64,000 bases of DNA from Pseudomonas sp. MYb118 (GCF_040947875.1 NZ_JBFRXN010000004.1:744001-808000), one strand, 5' to 3'; shown: positions 51,747-59,290, counted from the stretch's first letter. Numbers and translations are program-made. Notes: a model not told the origin generated them from the sequence alone.

Positions 51747-52409
51747 TTAAAAAATCTCAAGTTTCGAGAAGACAACACCGCAAATCGTCGCGTCGTCTTC
51801 AAGCTCGATTATCGGGTCGGGCCAAGCTGGGTTCAGGGGCTTTAGGAATCGGCGGCTCCCTTCTATGACCAGCTGTTTGAATGTCGCCTCCTGGCTATCC
51901 GTCAGCTTAGCAATGACAAGAGAGCCGTTCTCGGCGTCCTTGGCTGGGTCAACAAAGATGATATCCCCGTCTCGAAAGGATCGTCGTTCGTGCTGGTTGA
52001 ACATCGAAAGGCCGCGAACTCTAAGGGCGTAGCTCTGGGCACTGTGAGAGGCAGCGCATGGCAGCCAACGCTCAGCGTCATCCAGCGTACGTACATCCGA
52101 TATTTCGCACCAGGCGCCGGCTTGCACCCAAGAGATCAATGGAACATATCCTTTGATGGCCGGACCCGGGTCAACATTGGTTTCTGGAGAAGTGGGGTTC
52201 TTCTCTTTTTGGCTGCCTCCTTTCCACAGCCAATCGCTGCTGACCTTTAAAGCTTTAGCGATCTTTTCAACGTTCGCGTGGCGAGGACTGGCTACGGCGT
52301 TTGTAGCGATCCGATGAATTGTGGGCTGAGGAACGCCGGAGCGTCGACCGAGCTCACCCTCGGACAGGTTCAATTCGGCCATGCGTTGAGTGATGCGGTC
52401 ACCAATCAC
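51747..52409 (-). CDS. cI: CI-like repressor with S24 autoprotease domain
   Basis: This 220-residue repressor has an N-terminal HTH (LNLSEGELGRRSGVPQPTIHRIA) and a C-terminal LexA/S24 domain. The self-cleavage site is likely Ala-Gly in VQAGAWCE, the nucleophile Ser in VRGLSMFN (normally GDSM) and the general base Lys in VIAKLTDS. RecA-stimulated cleavage would induce the prophage. Three palindromic operators flank the gene and cover both early promoters, so it controls both directions. Confidence 0.93.
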   Translation of the reverse strand: MIGDRITQRMAELNLSEGELGRRSGVPQPTIHRIATNAVASPRHANVEKIAKALKVSSDWLWKGGSQKEKNPTSPETNVDPGPAIKGYVPLISWVQAGAWCEISDVRTLDDAERWLPCAASHSAQSYALRVRGLSMFNQHERRSFRDGDIIFVDPAKDAENGSLVIAKLTDSQEATFKQLVIEGSRRFLKPLNPAWPDPIIELEDDATICGVVFSKLEIF

Positions 52410-52448
52410 TTTTTTTGCCCTTGATTCATAAACGTATCGAAGATTGTA

Positions 52449-52477
52449 TTGAATGAATCAATACGTTTGTGTATTGT
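52449..52477 (+). promoter_or_regulatory. Rightward early promoter with CI operator
   Basis: -35 TTGAAT (52449-52454), 17 bases, -10 TATTGT (52472-52477). The operator CAATAC-GTTTGT-GTATTG (52459-52476) spans spacer and -10. A further dyad ttgattcat (52421-52429) / atgaatcaa (52453-52461) encloses the region and may be a second site. Confidence 0.8.
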
Positions 52478-52510
52478 TGCGCTCAATGCGAAGGCGCATC
52501 GGTGAATGAA

Positions 52511-52708
52511 ATGACTATCCAAGAAATGCTCGCGGAGTTGCTGGAGGCTGGTTTATCCCAGCGAGTTATTGCGGAGCGCGTGGGAACAACGCAGCCGACT
52601 ATCAATCGCGCCGCGAAAGGTGCAGACGTTCGATATGTAACTGGAAAGGCGATTGAACGCTTGTACGTCGAATTTAAAGAGGTTGGGGGTATTGAGCCTA
52701 AAGCCTGA
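52511..52708 (+). CDS. Cro-like HTH protein
   Basis: This 65-residue protein consists of one helix-turn-helix (IQEMLAELLEAGLSQRVIAERVGTTQPTINRAAKG). It is first gene of the rightward operon, in the place of Cro. ATG 52511 is preferred; GTG 52502 would add three residues. Confidence 0.82.
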   Translation: MTIQEMLAELLEAGLSQRVIAERVGTTQPTINRAAKGADVRYVTGKAIERLYVEFKEVGGIEPKA

Positions 52709-52715
52709 AGGGATG

Positions 52716-52755
52716 CTGGGCTGGGGCCTCTCACCATAAGAATCCCCCAGCCCAG
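52716..52755 (+). repeat. Hairpin H1 with CCTCTCACCA loop
   Basis: CTGGGCTGGGG (52716-52726), loop CCTCTCACCATAAGAATC, CCCCAGCCCAG (52745-52755). A perfect 11-base stem, 8 bases after the cro-like stop codon. It might act partly as terminator, but no T-tract follows. The short reading ATG CTG GGC TGG GGC CTC TCA CCA TAA lies across it. Confidence 0.85.
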
Positions 52756-52797
52756 CGGTGGTAATACGCAGCACATAACGCACCACCACATGAAACA

Positions 52798-52835
52798 CCG
52801 GCCTGAAACCTCTCACCAAAGAAATGCCAGGCCGG
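52798..52835 (+). repeat. Hairpin H2 with CCTCTCACCA loop
   Basis: CCGGCCTG (52798-52805), 22-base loop containing CCTCTCACCAAAG, CAGGCCGG (52828-52835). Followed by a second dyad gcgacgag..ctcgttgc around 52837-52872. Confidence 0.82.
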
Positions 52836-52877
52836 CTGCGACGAGTTGCACGGGTACATGCAGCTCGTTGCGTAGGC

Positions 52878-52918
52878 GCCGGTCCGGGACCTCTCACCAA
52901 AAGATTCCCCGGGCCGGC
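52878..52918 (+). repeat. Hairpin H3 with CCTCTCACCA loop
   Basis: GCCGGTCCGGG (52878-52888), loop ACCTCTCACCAAAAGATTC, CCCGGGCCGGC (52908-52918). The 11-base stem has one G-U pair. It is followed by cgatg-cccagcacatgaa-catcg, a small second hairpin. Confidence 0.85.
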
Positions 52919-52988
52919 TGAAACGATGCCCAGCACATGAACATCGGTCGTGGTCGTAGAATAGAGCGTGTTTGACTCTACGGCCACA

Positions 52989-53009
52989 CCGTAAATAGGG
53001 GATTTACGG
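52989..53009 (+). promoter_or_regulatory. Hairpin presenting the ribosome site of the CII-like gene
   Basis: CCGTAAAT (52989-52996), loop AGGGG, ATTTACGG (53002-53009), then two T and ATG 53012. The perfect 8-base stem leaves only the Shine-Dalgarno bases unpaired. The loop can pair with CCTCT of hairpins H1-H3 (one G-U), so a kissing contact would hide it. Confidence 0.65.
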
Positions 53010-53011
53010 TT

Positions 53012-53500
53012 ATGAGTCGCACAGATCTTTTGCCGGGTGCAGGCCCGGTCCTTTCGCTACGCAAAGCCCTTTACCGGGCCGGCCATGATTATCGGGGCGG
53101 TGTGACTGCCCTGGCACTGGACATGGTCATTGATTACGACACCCTCCAAAAGAAGCTGAAGCACGACGAAGAGCGCCGCTGGCTTGATCCTGATGAGCTG
53201 GAAGAGGTGATTCGCCTGACAGCAAATCCCTTGCTGCTGGATGCCCTGATGCGGCCTGCCGGCATGGTCTGGTACAAGCCGGAAGCGGCGGCGCCGACCA
53301 AGGAAGCTTTGCTGGCGGTCAGCAAGGTGCTGCACCAGACCGGTCTGTTTGTTTCCAGCATGCACGAAGGTGCTGCCGACAACGTCTGGGAGCCTCACGA
53401 AGTTGAATGCCTGGAAAAGCACGGCAATGACGTCATCCGTGCGGTGTTGGGCATCATGGCCGGGGCCAGGGAAGCGATGGAGGGCCGTCAAGATGACTGA
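53012..53500 (+). CDS. CII-like regulatory protein (Phage_CP76 family)
   Basis: This 162-residue protein has SLRKALYRAGHDYRGGVTALALDMVIDYDTLQKKLKHDE, the HTH part of the CP76 regulatory CII family, and an extended helical C-terminus (VIRAVLGIMAGAREAMEG). It is expected to act at phage promoters in the lysis-lysogeny decision. Confidence 0.83.
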   Translation: MSRTDLLPGAGPVLSLRKALYRAGHDYRGGVTALALDMVIDYDTLQKKLKHDEERRWLDPDELEEVIRLTANPLLLDALMRPAGMVWYKPEAAAPTKEALLAVSKVLHQTGLFVSSMHEGAADNVWEPHEVECLEKHGNDVIRAVLGIMAGAREAMEGRQDD

Positions 53501-53696
53501 CGTTATTGATATCGCCAACGATCAGGCCGAGTACTTCCTTCAAGTGGCATTGGCGCGCCGCCAGCGCCCAACATGCGCCGTCAGCGCGCAGTTCTGCGAG
53601 GATTGCGATGAAGCTATCCCGTTGCTTCGTCAGCAGAAGGTCGCGGGTTGTGCGACCTGCGTCAGTTGCCAGGAGCTGCGGGAGCGCCATAAGTGA
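53493..53696 (+). CDS. DksA/TraR-type C4 zinc-finger protein
   Basis: This 67-residue protein has C-x2-C in FCEDCDEA and C-x2-C-x2-C in GCATCVSC, the zinc site of small TraR/DksA proteins that enter the RNA polymerase secondary channel. It overlaps the CII-like stop and the primase start. Confidence 0.83.
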   Translation: MTDVIDIANDQAEYFLQVALARRQRPTCAVSAQFCEDCDEAIPLLRQQKVAGCATCVSCQELRERHK

Positions 53697-56392
53697 CTGA
53701 TCACACAGACCGATTGCCCACTTCGGATTGGGCTCAGTTCTATATCGACACATTTGGTTTGGCACTGGTCCCGATCGAGCCCGGTGAAAAGGGGCCGAAG
53801 GGGAAAGGGTGGAACAAGCCGGGTGGCTACTTCACTGATTCGATAAAAGCGGCCCAGTTCTGGGAAAAAAAACCTCGGCACAACCTCGGTGTGGTTTTGG
53901 GGCCGAGCGGCGTCTGCTCTCTGGATGTCGATGATGTCCAGTGGGCCAGGCACGTGCTGTATGACCTGCTGGGCATTGATCTTGATGCAATGGCGCTGGT
54001 GTTTCCGACCGTAGTTGGCAACCCGGCGCGCTTTCGCATTATGTTCCGCGTTCCTAATGGCGTTGAATTGAGCCGAGTTGCACTTGCGTGGCCCAATGAA
54101 AAAGACCCTGATGGTTCAATCCACAAGGCTTTGACCGCAAAGGCCAAGGCAGCGAAGGATGCTGGTGATGCAGTAGGCGAGGCCGAGGCGCGTGCCGAAG
54201 CCGACGAGTATCAGCGCATCACCGTGTTCGAATTGCGTGGTGGGTTGGTGCAGGACGTGTTGCCGCCATCTATTCACCCAGGCACTGGCAAACCTTACAC
54301 CTGGCGCACGCCACCAAACACTGTCGATGGCTTGCCGGTGCTTGCGCCTGAGTTGCTGAAGATCTGGAACAATTGGGACATCTTCAAGCGCGATGCTGAG
54401 GCTGCGTGCCCTTGGGCACCAAAACCGAAGGCACCTCCGGCGAAAGTCATCAAACGTCCACCGCCTGCCGCAGGCAAGCCATCGGTTATTGATGAATTCA
54501 ATCGCAGTCATGACGTTGAAGAGCTGTTGCGCGCGCACGACTACATCAAGCGCGGCAGTAAATGGCTGTATCCGCACAGCAGCACCGGGATGCCGGGTGT
54601 AACGGTCAGCGACGACGGCAAGGTTTACTCCCACCACGGCGCTGATCCGCTCGCGAACGGCCATCAGAACGATGCCTTCGAGGTGTTCTGTTTGTTGCAG
54701 CACGGTGGCGATCAGTCGCGGGCGGTGAAAGATGCGGCGCGATTGTTGGGTATGCAGCATTCATCGCGCCCGGATCCGCGTGATCTTCCCCCGACCCCAT
54801 CTTGTGACTCGAGCGAGCCGGGCTCTGTGCCCGACGAAGCCCGCGAGGCCGCTCCTGCGCCTGATGGGGGTGCGGGGGAGGCGTTGACGTTTGAACACAT
54901 CCTTCGGCGATTTGCGCTGGTGGAAGGCACCACGCATGTATGGGACTTTGACCAGTCGCGGGTAATGAAGAAGTCGGCCTTCGAGGCGCGTGTCGGTAAG
55001 CCTCTGGCAAAGCAGTGGTTGGAAGATACCGAGCGGCGCAAGTTGATTTCCGATGACCATGTTCGCGACATCGAGCAGTCACGGCGAATGGCGGGCAAAA
55101 AAGGCGGTGCCTTCGGGATGCCGCCGACTGAGCGTTATGTCTACATCGACGGCACGAAAGACGTATGGGATCGCGAGAAGAAGCGGCGTGTTGCTGAGGG
55201 TGCAGTGAAAATGGCCTTGGGTGACGCTTATGCATTGTGGTTGAACAGCAGCGAGCGCCGCACCGTGGACGTGGACCACATCGTCTTTGACCCGACGATG
55301 ACCAAAGATCCAGCGGTATACATCAATACCTTTGACGGGTTGCCCCTGGAGCCGATCAGGGACGATGCGGCATGCGCCAACCTGCGGTGGCTGATCTCGT
55401 TCCTATGCAACCATGATGAAAATGCAGCGCTCTGGTTGACTCGCTGGCTGGCCTATCCGTTGCAACACCTCGGCGCCAAGATGGATACCGCAGTGTTGAT
55501 GCACTCCAGCATGGAGGGGTCGGGTAAGAGTCTGTTTTTCGCCGATACCCTGGGCAAGCTGTATGGTCAGTACGCCGCGACAGTCGGGCAGACCCAGCTG
55601 GAGAGCAATTTCAACGCTTGGCAAAGCCGCAAGTTGTGGGCGGTGTTCGAAGAGGTTGTGAGTCGCGATCAGCGCTACAACCAGGTCGGCAAGATCAAAC
55701 ACCTGGTCACCGGCAAAACGGTCCGCATGGAATCCAAGTTCATCAATGGCTGGGAGGAATCCAACCATATGAACGCAGTCTTCCTGAGCAACGAGATCAT
55801 GCCGTGGCCGATCAGCGACAGCGACCGCCGAATGCTGGTGGTCTGGCCGCTGGAGACGTTGCCGGTCGACCGCCAGAAAGCCATCGGTCAGGAGTTGGAG
55901 CAGGGTGGCGTTGCAGCCCTGTATGGCTGGCTGCTATCGGTTGATTTGGGTGACTTCAATCAGCGCACACGCCCGCCTTCCACCGACGCCCGCGAACGTC
56001 TGGTGGCCCTGAGTAGGGCTGGCTGGCAGACATTCCTGCACTTATGGAAATACAACGAGCTGGGTCAGGGGTTGTGGGGGCCGTGTCTCTCCACCGATCT
56101 TTACTCACTGTTCCTTGAGTGGTGTCAGCGCAACAAAGAACACGTCATGAGTCAGACCAAGTTCTCGCTGTTCATCAATTCCGAAGTGGAAAAGACGCGT
56201 TCTATACCCTGGACAGATGGCAACAATCGCAAGTTTGGAGCGTTCTTCTTTCCTGTTGATCAGGATGCTTCCCCGCCCCCATCACTGAAGTCGGCCGTGC
56301 TGGGCGCGATGGTCGTCGACTGGCGGGCCAGGGCGAAACTCGCAGGCTGGAATGTGGACAACTGGGACCACATTAAGGCGGCTGCCGCATGA
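53693..56392 (+). CDS. Phage primase-polymerase / SF3-type helicase
   Basis: This 899-residue replication protein starts at GTG 53693 (GTGA overlap with the zinc-finger stop). Residues 15-220 form an archaeo-eukaryotic Prim-Pol domain (FGLALVPIEPGEKGPKGKGWNKPG, then GVVLGPSGVCSLDVDD with catalytic acidic pair). A middle linker of about 200 residues is followed by a helicase part with Walker A SMEGSGKSLFFADTLG near 610 and AVFEEVVSRDQRYNQ after it (DUF5906/D5-like). It should prime and unwind phage DNA. A TGTGTTGGG repeat cluster lies right behind. Confidence 0.9.
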   Translation: MTDHTDRLPTSDWAQFYIDTFGLALVPIEPGEKGPKGKGWNKPGGYFTDSIKAAQFWEKKPRHNLGVVLGPSGVCSLDVDDVQWARHVLYDLLGIDLDAMALVFPTVVGNPARFRIMFRVPNGVELSRVALAWPNEKDPDGSIHKALTAKAKAAKDAGDAVGEAEARAEADEYQRITVFELRGGLVQDVLPPSIHPGTGKPYTWRTPPNTVDGLPVLAPELLKIWNNWDIFKRDAEAACPWAPKPKAPPAKVIKRPPPAAGKPSVIDEFNRSHDVEELLRAHDYIKRGSKWLYPHSSTGMPGVTVSDDGKVYSHHGADPLANGHQNDAFEVFCLLQHGGDQSRAVKDAARLLGMQHSSRPDPRDLPPTPSCDSSEPGSVPDEAREAAPAPDGGAGEALTFEHILRRFALVEGTTHVWDFDQSRVMKKSAFEARVGKPLAKQWLEDTERRKLISDDHVRDIEQSRRMAGKKGGAFGMPPTERYVYIDGTKDVWDREKKRRVAEGAVKMALGDAYALWLNSSERRTVDVDHIVFDPTMTKDPAVYINTFDGLPLEPIRDDAACANLRWLISFLCNHDENAALWLTRWLAYPLQHLGAKMDTAVLMHSSMEGSGKSLFFADTLGKLYGQYAATVGQTQLESNFNAWQSRKLWAVFEEVVSRDQRYNQVGKIKHLVTGKTVRMESKFINGWEESNHMNAVFLSNEIMPWPISDSDRRMLVVWPLETLPVDRQKAIGQELEQGGVAALYGWLLSVDLGDFNQRTRPPSTDARERLVALSRAGWQTFLHLWKYNELGQGLWGPCLSTDLYSLFLEWCQRNKEHVMSQTKFSLFINSEVEKTRSIPWTDGNNRKFGAFFFPVDQDASPPPSLKSAVLGAMVVDWRARAKLAGWNVDNWDHIKAAAA

Positions 56393-56724
56393 CTGCGCCT
56401 AAAAGTGTGTTGGGTGTGTCGGGTGTGTGTCGGGTTGGTTTTTGCAACTCAACACAGTTTGAGGCCTTTATTTCTGCGGGTTTCCGGCTGTTGTGTTGGG
56501 TGTGTTGGGTTTGGCGTCGCGTGCGCGCATGCGTGACGTTATTTGCAGCGACGACGATGGGCAGATTTTTTTCTTATGCGAGGACAACAAAACCCAACAC
56601 ACTCAACACACTCAACACAAAGTTATCAAACATATTGATTTTAAAGAGATTTATTTGTGTTGGGTTTGTGTTGAGTAGTGGTTTTTCTGTGTCGGGTTCG
56701 GTTTTTCGGGGGGAGGAACGATGA
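56389..56724 (+). CDS. Possible Cys/Val-rich small protein across the repeat cluster
   Basis: The 111-residue reading starts with ATGA overlap at the primase stop and runs to the next gene, overlapping it by four bases. The product (VSGVCRVGFCNSTQFEAFIS, then LLCWVCWVWRRVRACVTLF) is odd in composition because the DNA is made of TGTGTTGGG repeats. Perfect coupling at both ends favours a gene; composition speaks against a folded protein. Confidence 0.4.
   Translation: MTAPKSVLGVSGVCRVGFCNSTQFEAFISAGFRLLCWVCWVWRRVRACVTLFAATTMGRFFSYARTTKPNTLNTLNTKLSNILILKRFICVGFVLSSGFSVSGSVFRGEER
56406..56696. repeat. TGTGT(T/C)GGG repeat cluster, possible origin
   Basis: Seven copies of TGTGTTGGG or TGTGTCGGG occur at 56406, 56415, 56426, 56492, 56501, 56656 and 56688. 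Three inverted copies (CCCAACACA at 56593, CTCAACACA at 56602 and 56611) face them. Two copies at 56492-56512 and the inverse at 56589-56619 can form a long hairpin. Position directly after the primase-helicase suggests an origin or helicase-loading site. Confidence 0.7.
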
Positions 56725-57209
56725 TCGAGGAAATTGAAGAGCTGATGTTGCATTGGGCGCGCCAGCACTGCCAGGTCGGCGATGGCGCTGGGTTGGGCAG
56801 CCCGATGGCTACAATCATGCAGTGGGGTGGCAGCGCGCCACGCGGTACGCCTGGCTCGCGGGACCTGTTGATGGCGGCAGGTGGTGGGATGGATCATGTT
56901 GCAACAGAGGTTGCAGCGGCTCTTGCGCAGCTCGAGCGTCAATCAGAGAAAGGGGCTCGGCTCGCGACCTTGGCTCGTAATCGCTATTTGCCACAGCCGG
57001 CATACACGGTTCGGGCTCAGTTGCAGTTACTCGGACTTCCTGTCGATGCTGACCGGACGTATCGGAACTGGGTTCATCGTCTGCATCAGCAGGTGCAATT
57101 GATCCTTACGGTTCGCAGCGCCACGACCCGGGGGCTTGATCGCCGCAGTGGTGCGCTCGAAACCAACCTGACCCGTGCATCAACGAGTAGGCGTGCTCGG
57201 GCGTGCTAG
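56721..57209 (+). CDS. Phage protein in late-regulator position
   Basis: The 162-residue product starts MIEEIEELMLHWARQHCQVG and contains YLPQPAYTVRAQLQLLGLPV and RTYRNWVHRLHQQVQLILTV, which looks like a helix-turn-helix. The end is Arg/Thr-rich. Position after replication genes and before holin fits an antiterminator or late activator, but no family is recognised. Confidence 0.65.
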   Translation: MIEEIEELMLHWARQHCQVGDGAGLGSPMATIMQWGGSAPRGTPGSRDLLMAAGGGMDHVATEVAAALAQLERQSEKGARLATLARNRYLPQPAYTVRAQLQLLGLPVDADRTYRNWVHRLHQQVQLILTVRSATTRGLDRRSGALETNLTRASTSRRARAC

Positions 57210-57407
57210 CTACCGTTCGTCGGGGTACTTTGTCGTATTGTGGTCGTATTGTGGTCGTTTACATGTCGTTTGTTGACCTACCGAAAATGACCTCTTTTCG
57301 GTTTTTCCGGAGAGGGGTAAAAAGTCCCCACGATATGGAATTTGCGCCTTGGCGCTGACCTCGCACGTGCTGTGCTGCTTCACCCGGCCCTCCCTGAGCC
57401 GGTCACC

Positions 57408-57432
57408 AACCCCGCCTCGGCGGGGTTTTTAC
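57408..57432 (+). terminator. Rho-independent terminator before the lysis gene
   Basis: aaccccgcc (57408-57416) and ggcggggtt (57419-57427) form a 9-base stem with a two-base gap and T-run tttt. It lies between the early block and holin; a late antiterminator would let transcription pass. Confidence 0.85.
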
Positions 57433-57467
57433 TTTCCGGCGTACGGCTCAATCCATAAGGACGAAAC

Positions 57468-57815
57468 ATGACGAATGAACAGCAGGCGCTGGCTGAAATG
57501 CCGATCTGGTTAGTGATCCTCTTGGCCCTGGTCGGGGGAGTGTCGGGTGAAATGTGGCGAGCCGATAAAGACGGCGCGCGTGGCTGGGCATTGTTGCGGC
57601 GCCTGGCGTTGCGCTCCGGTGCCTGCATCGTCTGTGGCGTGTCGGCGATGATGTTGATGATTGCAGCCGGTATGACGATCTGGACTGCGGGCGCCTTGGG
57701 TTGCCTCACGGCAATGGCTGGCGCCGATGTCGCCATCGGTCTCTACGAACGCTGGGCTGCCAAGCGGTTGGGTGTCTGCGAAGCGCCGCCACCCAGTCAC
57801 CCTGATACCGAGTAA
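57468..57815 (+). CDS. Holin-family protein
   Basis: This 115-residue protein has three hydrophobic segments: MPIWLVILLALVGGVSGEM, ACIVCGVSAMMLMIAAGMTIW and GALGCLTAMAGADVAIGLY. Short charged ends fit phage holins of the LydA-like group. It would make the membrane hole for the endolysin, which is not in the window. Confidence 0.75.
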   Translation: MTNEQQALAEMPIWLVILLALVGGVSGEMWRADKDGARGWALLRRLALRSGACIVCGVSAMMLMIAAGMTIWTAGALGCLTAMAGADVAIGLYERWAAKRLGVCEAPPPSHPDTE

Positions 57816-57857
57816 GACGGCCCATTTGGATGGCGGAGCGCTTTGTGTCGGGATGAT

Positions 57858-58304
57858 TTAACTCGGTAACCCAAAGTAGTGGGTGGCTACGAAGCGGGAG
57901 CCCACCGACAGTACCTCGCCCGCTAGGCTGCCCACGATGCTCTTGGTTCCGCTTTTGGTGGCATCAACGAGTTGGTCGCCCAGAGATGGACCTACTGTAA
58001 GGCTTGAGGGAACAGCCTTGAGGGCTTCAAGGCCTTTTGCGGTTAGAACCACTCGGTCGAACCCTGAGTCATGCAGTTTCTCGTTAAAGCGCAGATAACC
58101 CGCCTCTGCCAGCCACTCGACACATGCGAAGAAAAACTCACCATTCTGGTTGGGAAAGTCACCCAGCGCGGCCTCATCGTAAGAAAACCCGTCTTCAAGG
58201 AAGTCTTCGATCAACAGATGTCTGGCTACCGGGAAATTTTCATAGAGAGCACCAAAGACCCGTCCGGTGATCTCATCAAATTTTTGAATGTTGGAGGTGG
58301 TCAT
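57858..58304 (-). CDS. Leftward moron-like gene, winged-helix protein
   Basis: This 148-residue protein, on the strand opposite the late genes, contains FFFACVEWLAEAGYLRFNEKLHDSGFDRVVLTAKGLEALK, a winged-helix pattern, and a Gly/Ser-rich amphipathic end (SIVGSLAGEVLSVGSRFVA). ATG 58304 has AGGAG 8 bases upstream. The isolated reversed position is typical of lysogenic-conversion genes. Function unknown. Confidence 0.7.
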   Translation of the reverse strand: MTTSNIQKFDEITGRVFGALYENFPVARHLLIEDFLEDGFSYDEAALGDFPNQNGEFFFACVEWLAEAGYLRFNEKLHDSGFDRVVLTAKGLEALKAVPSSLTVGPSLGDQLVDATKSGTKSIVGSLAGEVLSVGSRFVATHYFGLPS

Positions 58305-58548
58305 GTCCTTGACTCCTGAACAAGAGAAAAAAAGCCCCCAAAGCTGGGAGCAAGTATTGGGCTGCATCGACAGGCAAGTGCGTCGAGATTTCGATTTTAT
58401 GCGTGCGCGACATTACTGGGAGAAGACCTTGGAGGAAACCCCCAAGGAAGTCCTGGTGCGGGCGTTGAGCATGGCGCTTGCTACGGGCCGTTACCAAGAG
58501 AAGGCACCCACACGGTGTTGCCAGTGTGGCCCGGTCGCCGCTGGGTAG
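58303..58548 (+). CDS. Small protein before terminase, unknown function
   Basis: This 81-residue protein (MSLTPEQEKKSPQSWEQVLG, then DFDFMRARHYWEKTLEETPKE) has a CxxC near the end. TTGGAGGTGGTC just before ATG 58303 is a strong ribosome site. Its start codon shares two bases with the start codon of the opposite gene (CATG). It may be linked to packaging by position. Confidence 0.6.
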   Translation: MSLTPEQEKKSPQSWEQVLGCIDRQVRRDFDFMRARHYWEKTLEETPKEVLVRALSMALATGRYQEKAPTRCCQCGPVAAG

Positions 58549-58690
58549 GGCCGGGGACCCTGGCAAATTTCAGGGGGTACGGGGTCGGAAACCCGCGGGA
58601 AAGCGTTAGCGAATGGGCTGCCAGCTTACTGAAATTCAATCCATTGAAATTGAAAGGTTTCCATTGAAAAGCCGTTGAAAAGGAGGGCTT

Positions 58691-59287
58691 ATGACGGATC
58701 CACTTTTCCTGTCTAAAAGCGCCTTCGCGGCCCGCATCGGCAGGACGCCGAGTTACATCACCTGGCTGAAAGGTAACAACCGCCTGGTCCTGTCGCCGGA
58801 CGGCAAGATGGTCGACGTGCTGGCAACCGAAGCGCTGATTGTCGAAACCGCCGACCCAAGCAAGGCCGCCGTCGCGGCTCGACACCAGCAGGACCGGATC
58901 CAGCGTGACGTTTACAGGCAACTGTCCCCCCTGGTCGAGCCGACTAACACGGCTGCGCCGCAGCAGCCCATTACCGTCAAGGGGCACGACTTCCAGAGGG
59001 CTCGCGCCATGCGCGAACACAACCTGGCACAACTGGCCGAGATCGAGCTGCACAAGGCGCAGGGCTCGCTGGTTTCCAGGGATGCTGTGGAGCTGGGAGC
59101 CTACAACGCGGGGCGCCATCTGCGGGACCAGTTATTCGGTTTGCTGCCCCAGCTGTCGCACAAGGTAGCAACCATGACCGATCCCTGGGACATCGAGAAA
59201 CACCTGGCGGCGACACTCCGTAAATCACTGGAAGAGGCTGAGCGCATGTCCTCGTCCGACCTTGAACGAGCAATGACAACGAGCTGA
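58691..59287 (+). CDS. Terminase small subunit
   Basis: This 198-residue protein has an N-terminal HTH (LSKSAFAARIGRTPSYITWL) and a helical C-terminal half ending with LAATLRKSLEEAERMSSSDL. Nu1-like recognition of the packaging site is expected. AAGGAGGGCTT precedes the ATG; the large subunit gene follows after 3 bases. Confidence 0.82.
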   Translation: MTDPLFLSKSAFAARIGRTPSYITWLKGNNRLVLSPDGKMVDVLATEALIVETADPSKAAVAARHQQDRIQRDVYRQLSPLVEPTNTAAPQQPITVKGHDFQRARAMREHNLAQLAEIELHKAQGSLVSRDAVELGAYNAGRHLRDQLFGLLPQLSHKVATMTDPWDIEKHLAATLRKSLEEAERMSSSDLERAMTTS

Positions 59288-59290
59288 CTT

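Noticed and set aside
52553..52987. Leftward 144-codon reading over the hairpin region
   Set aside because: Made of hairpin repeats and opposed to the cro-like gene and leader; no start site.
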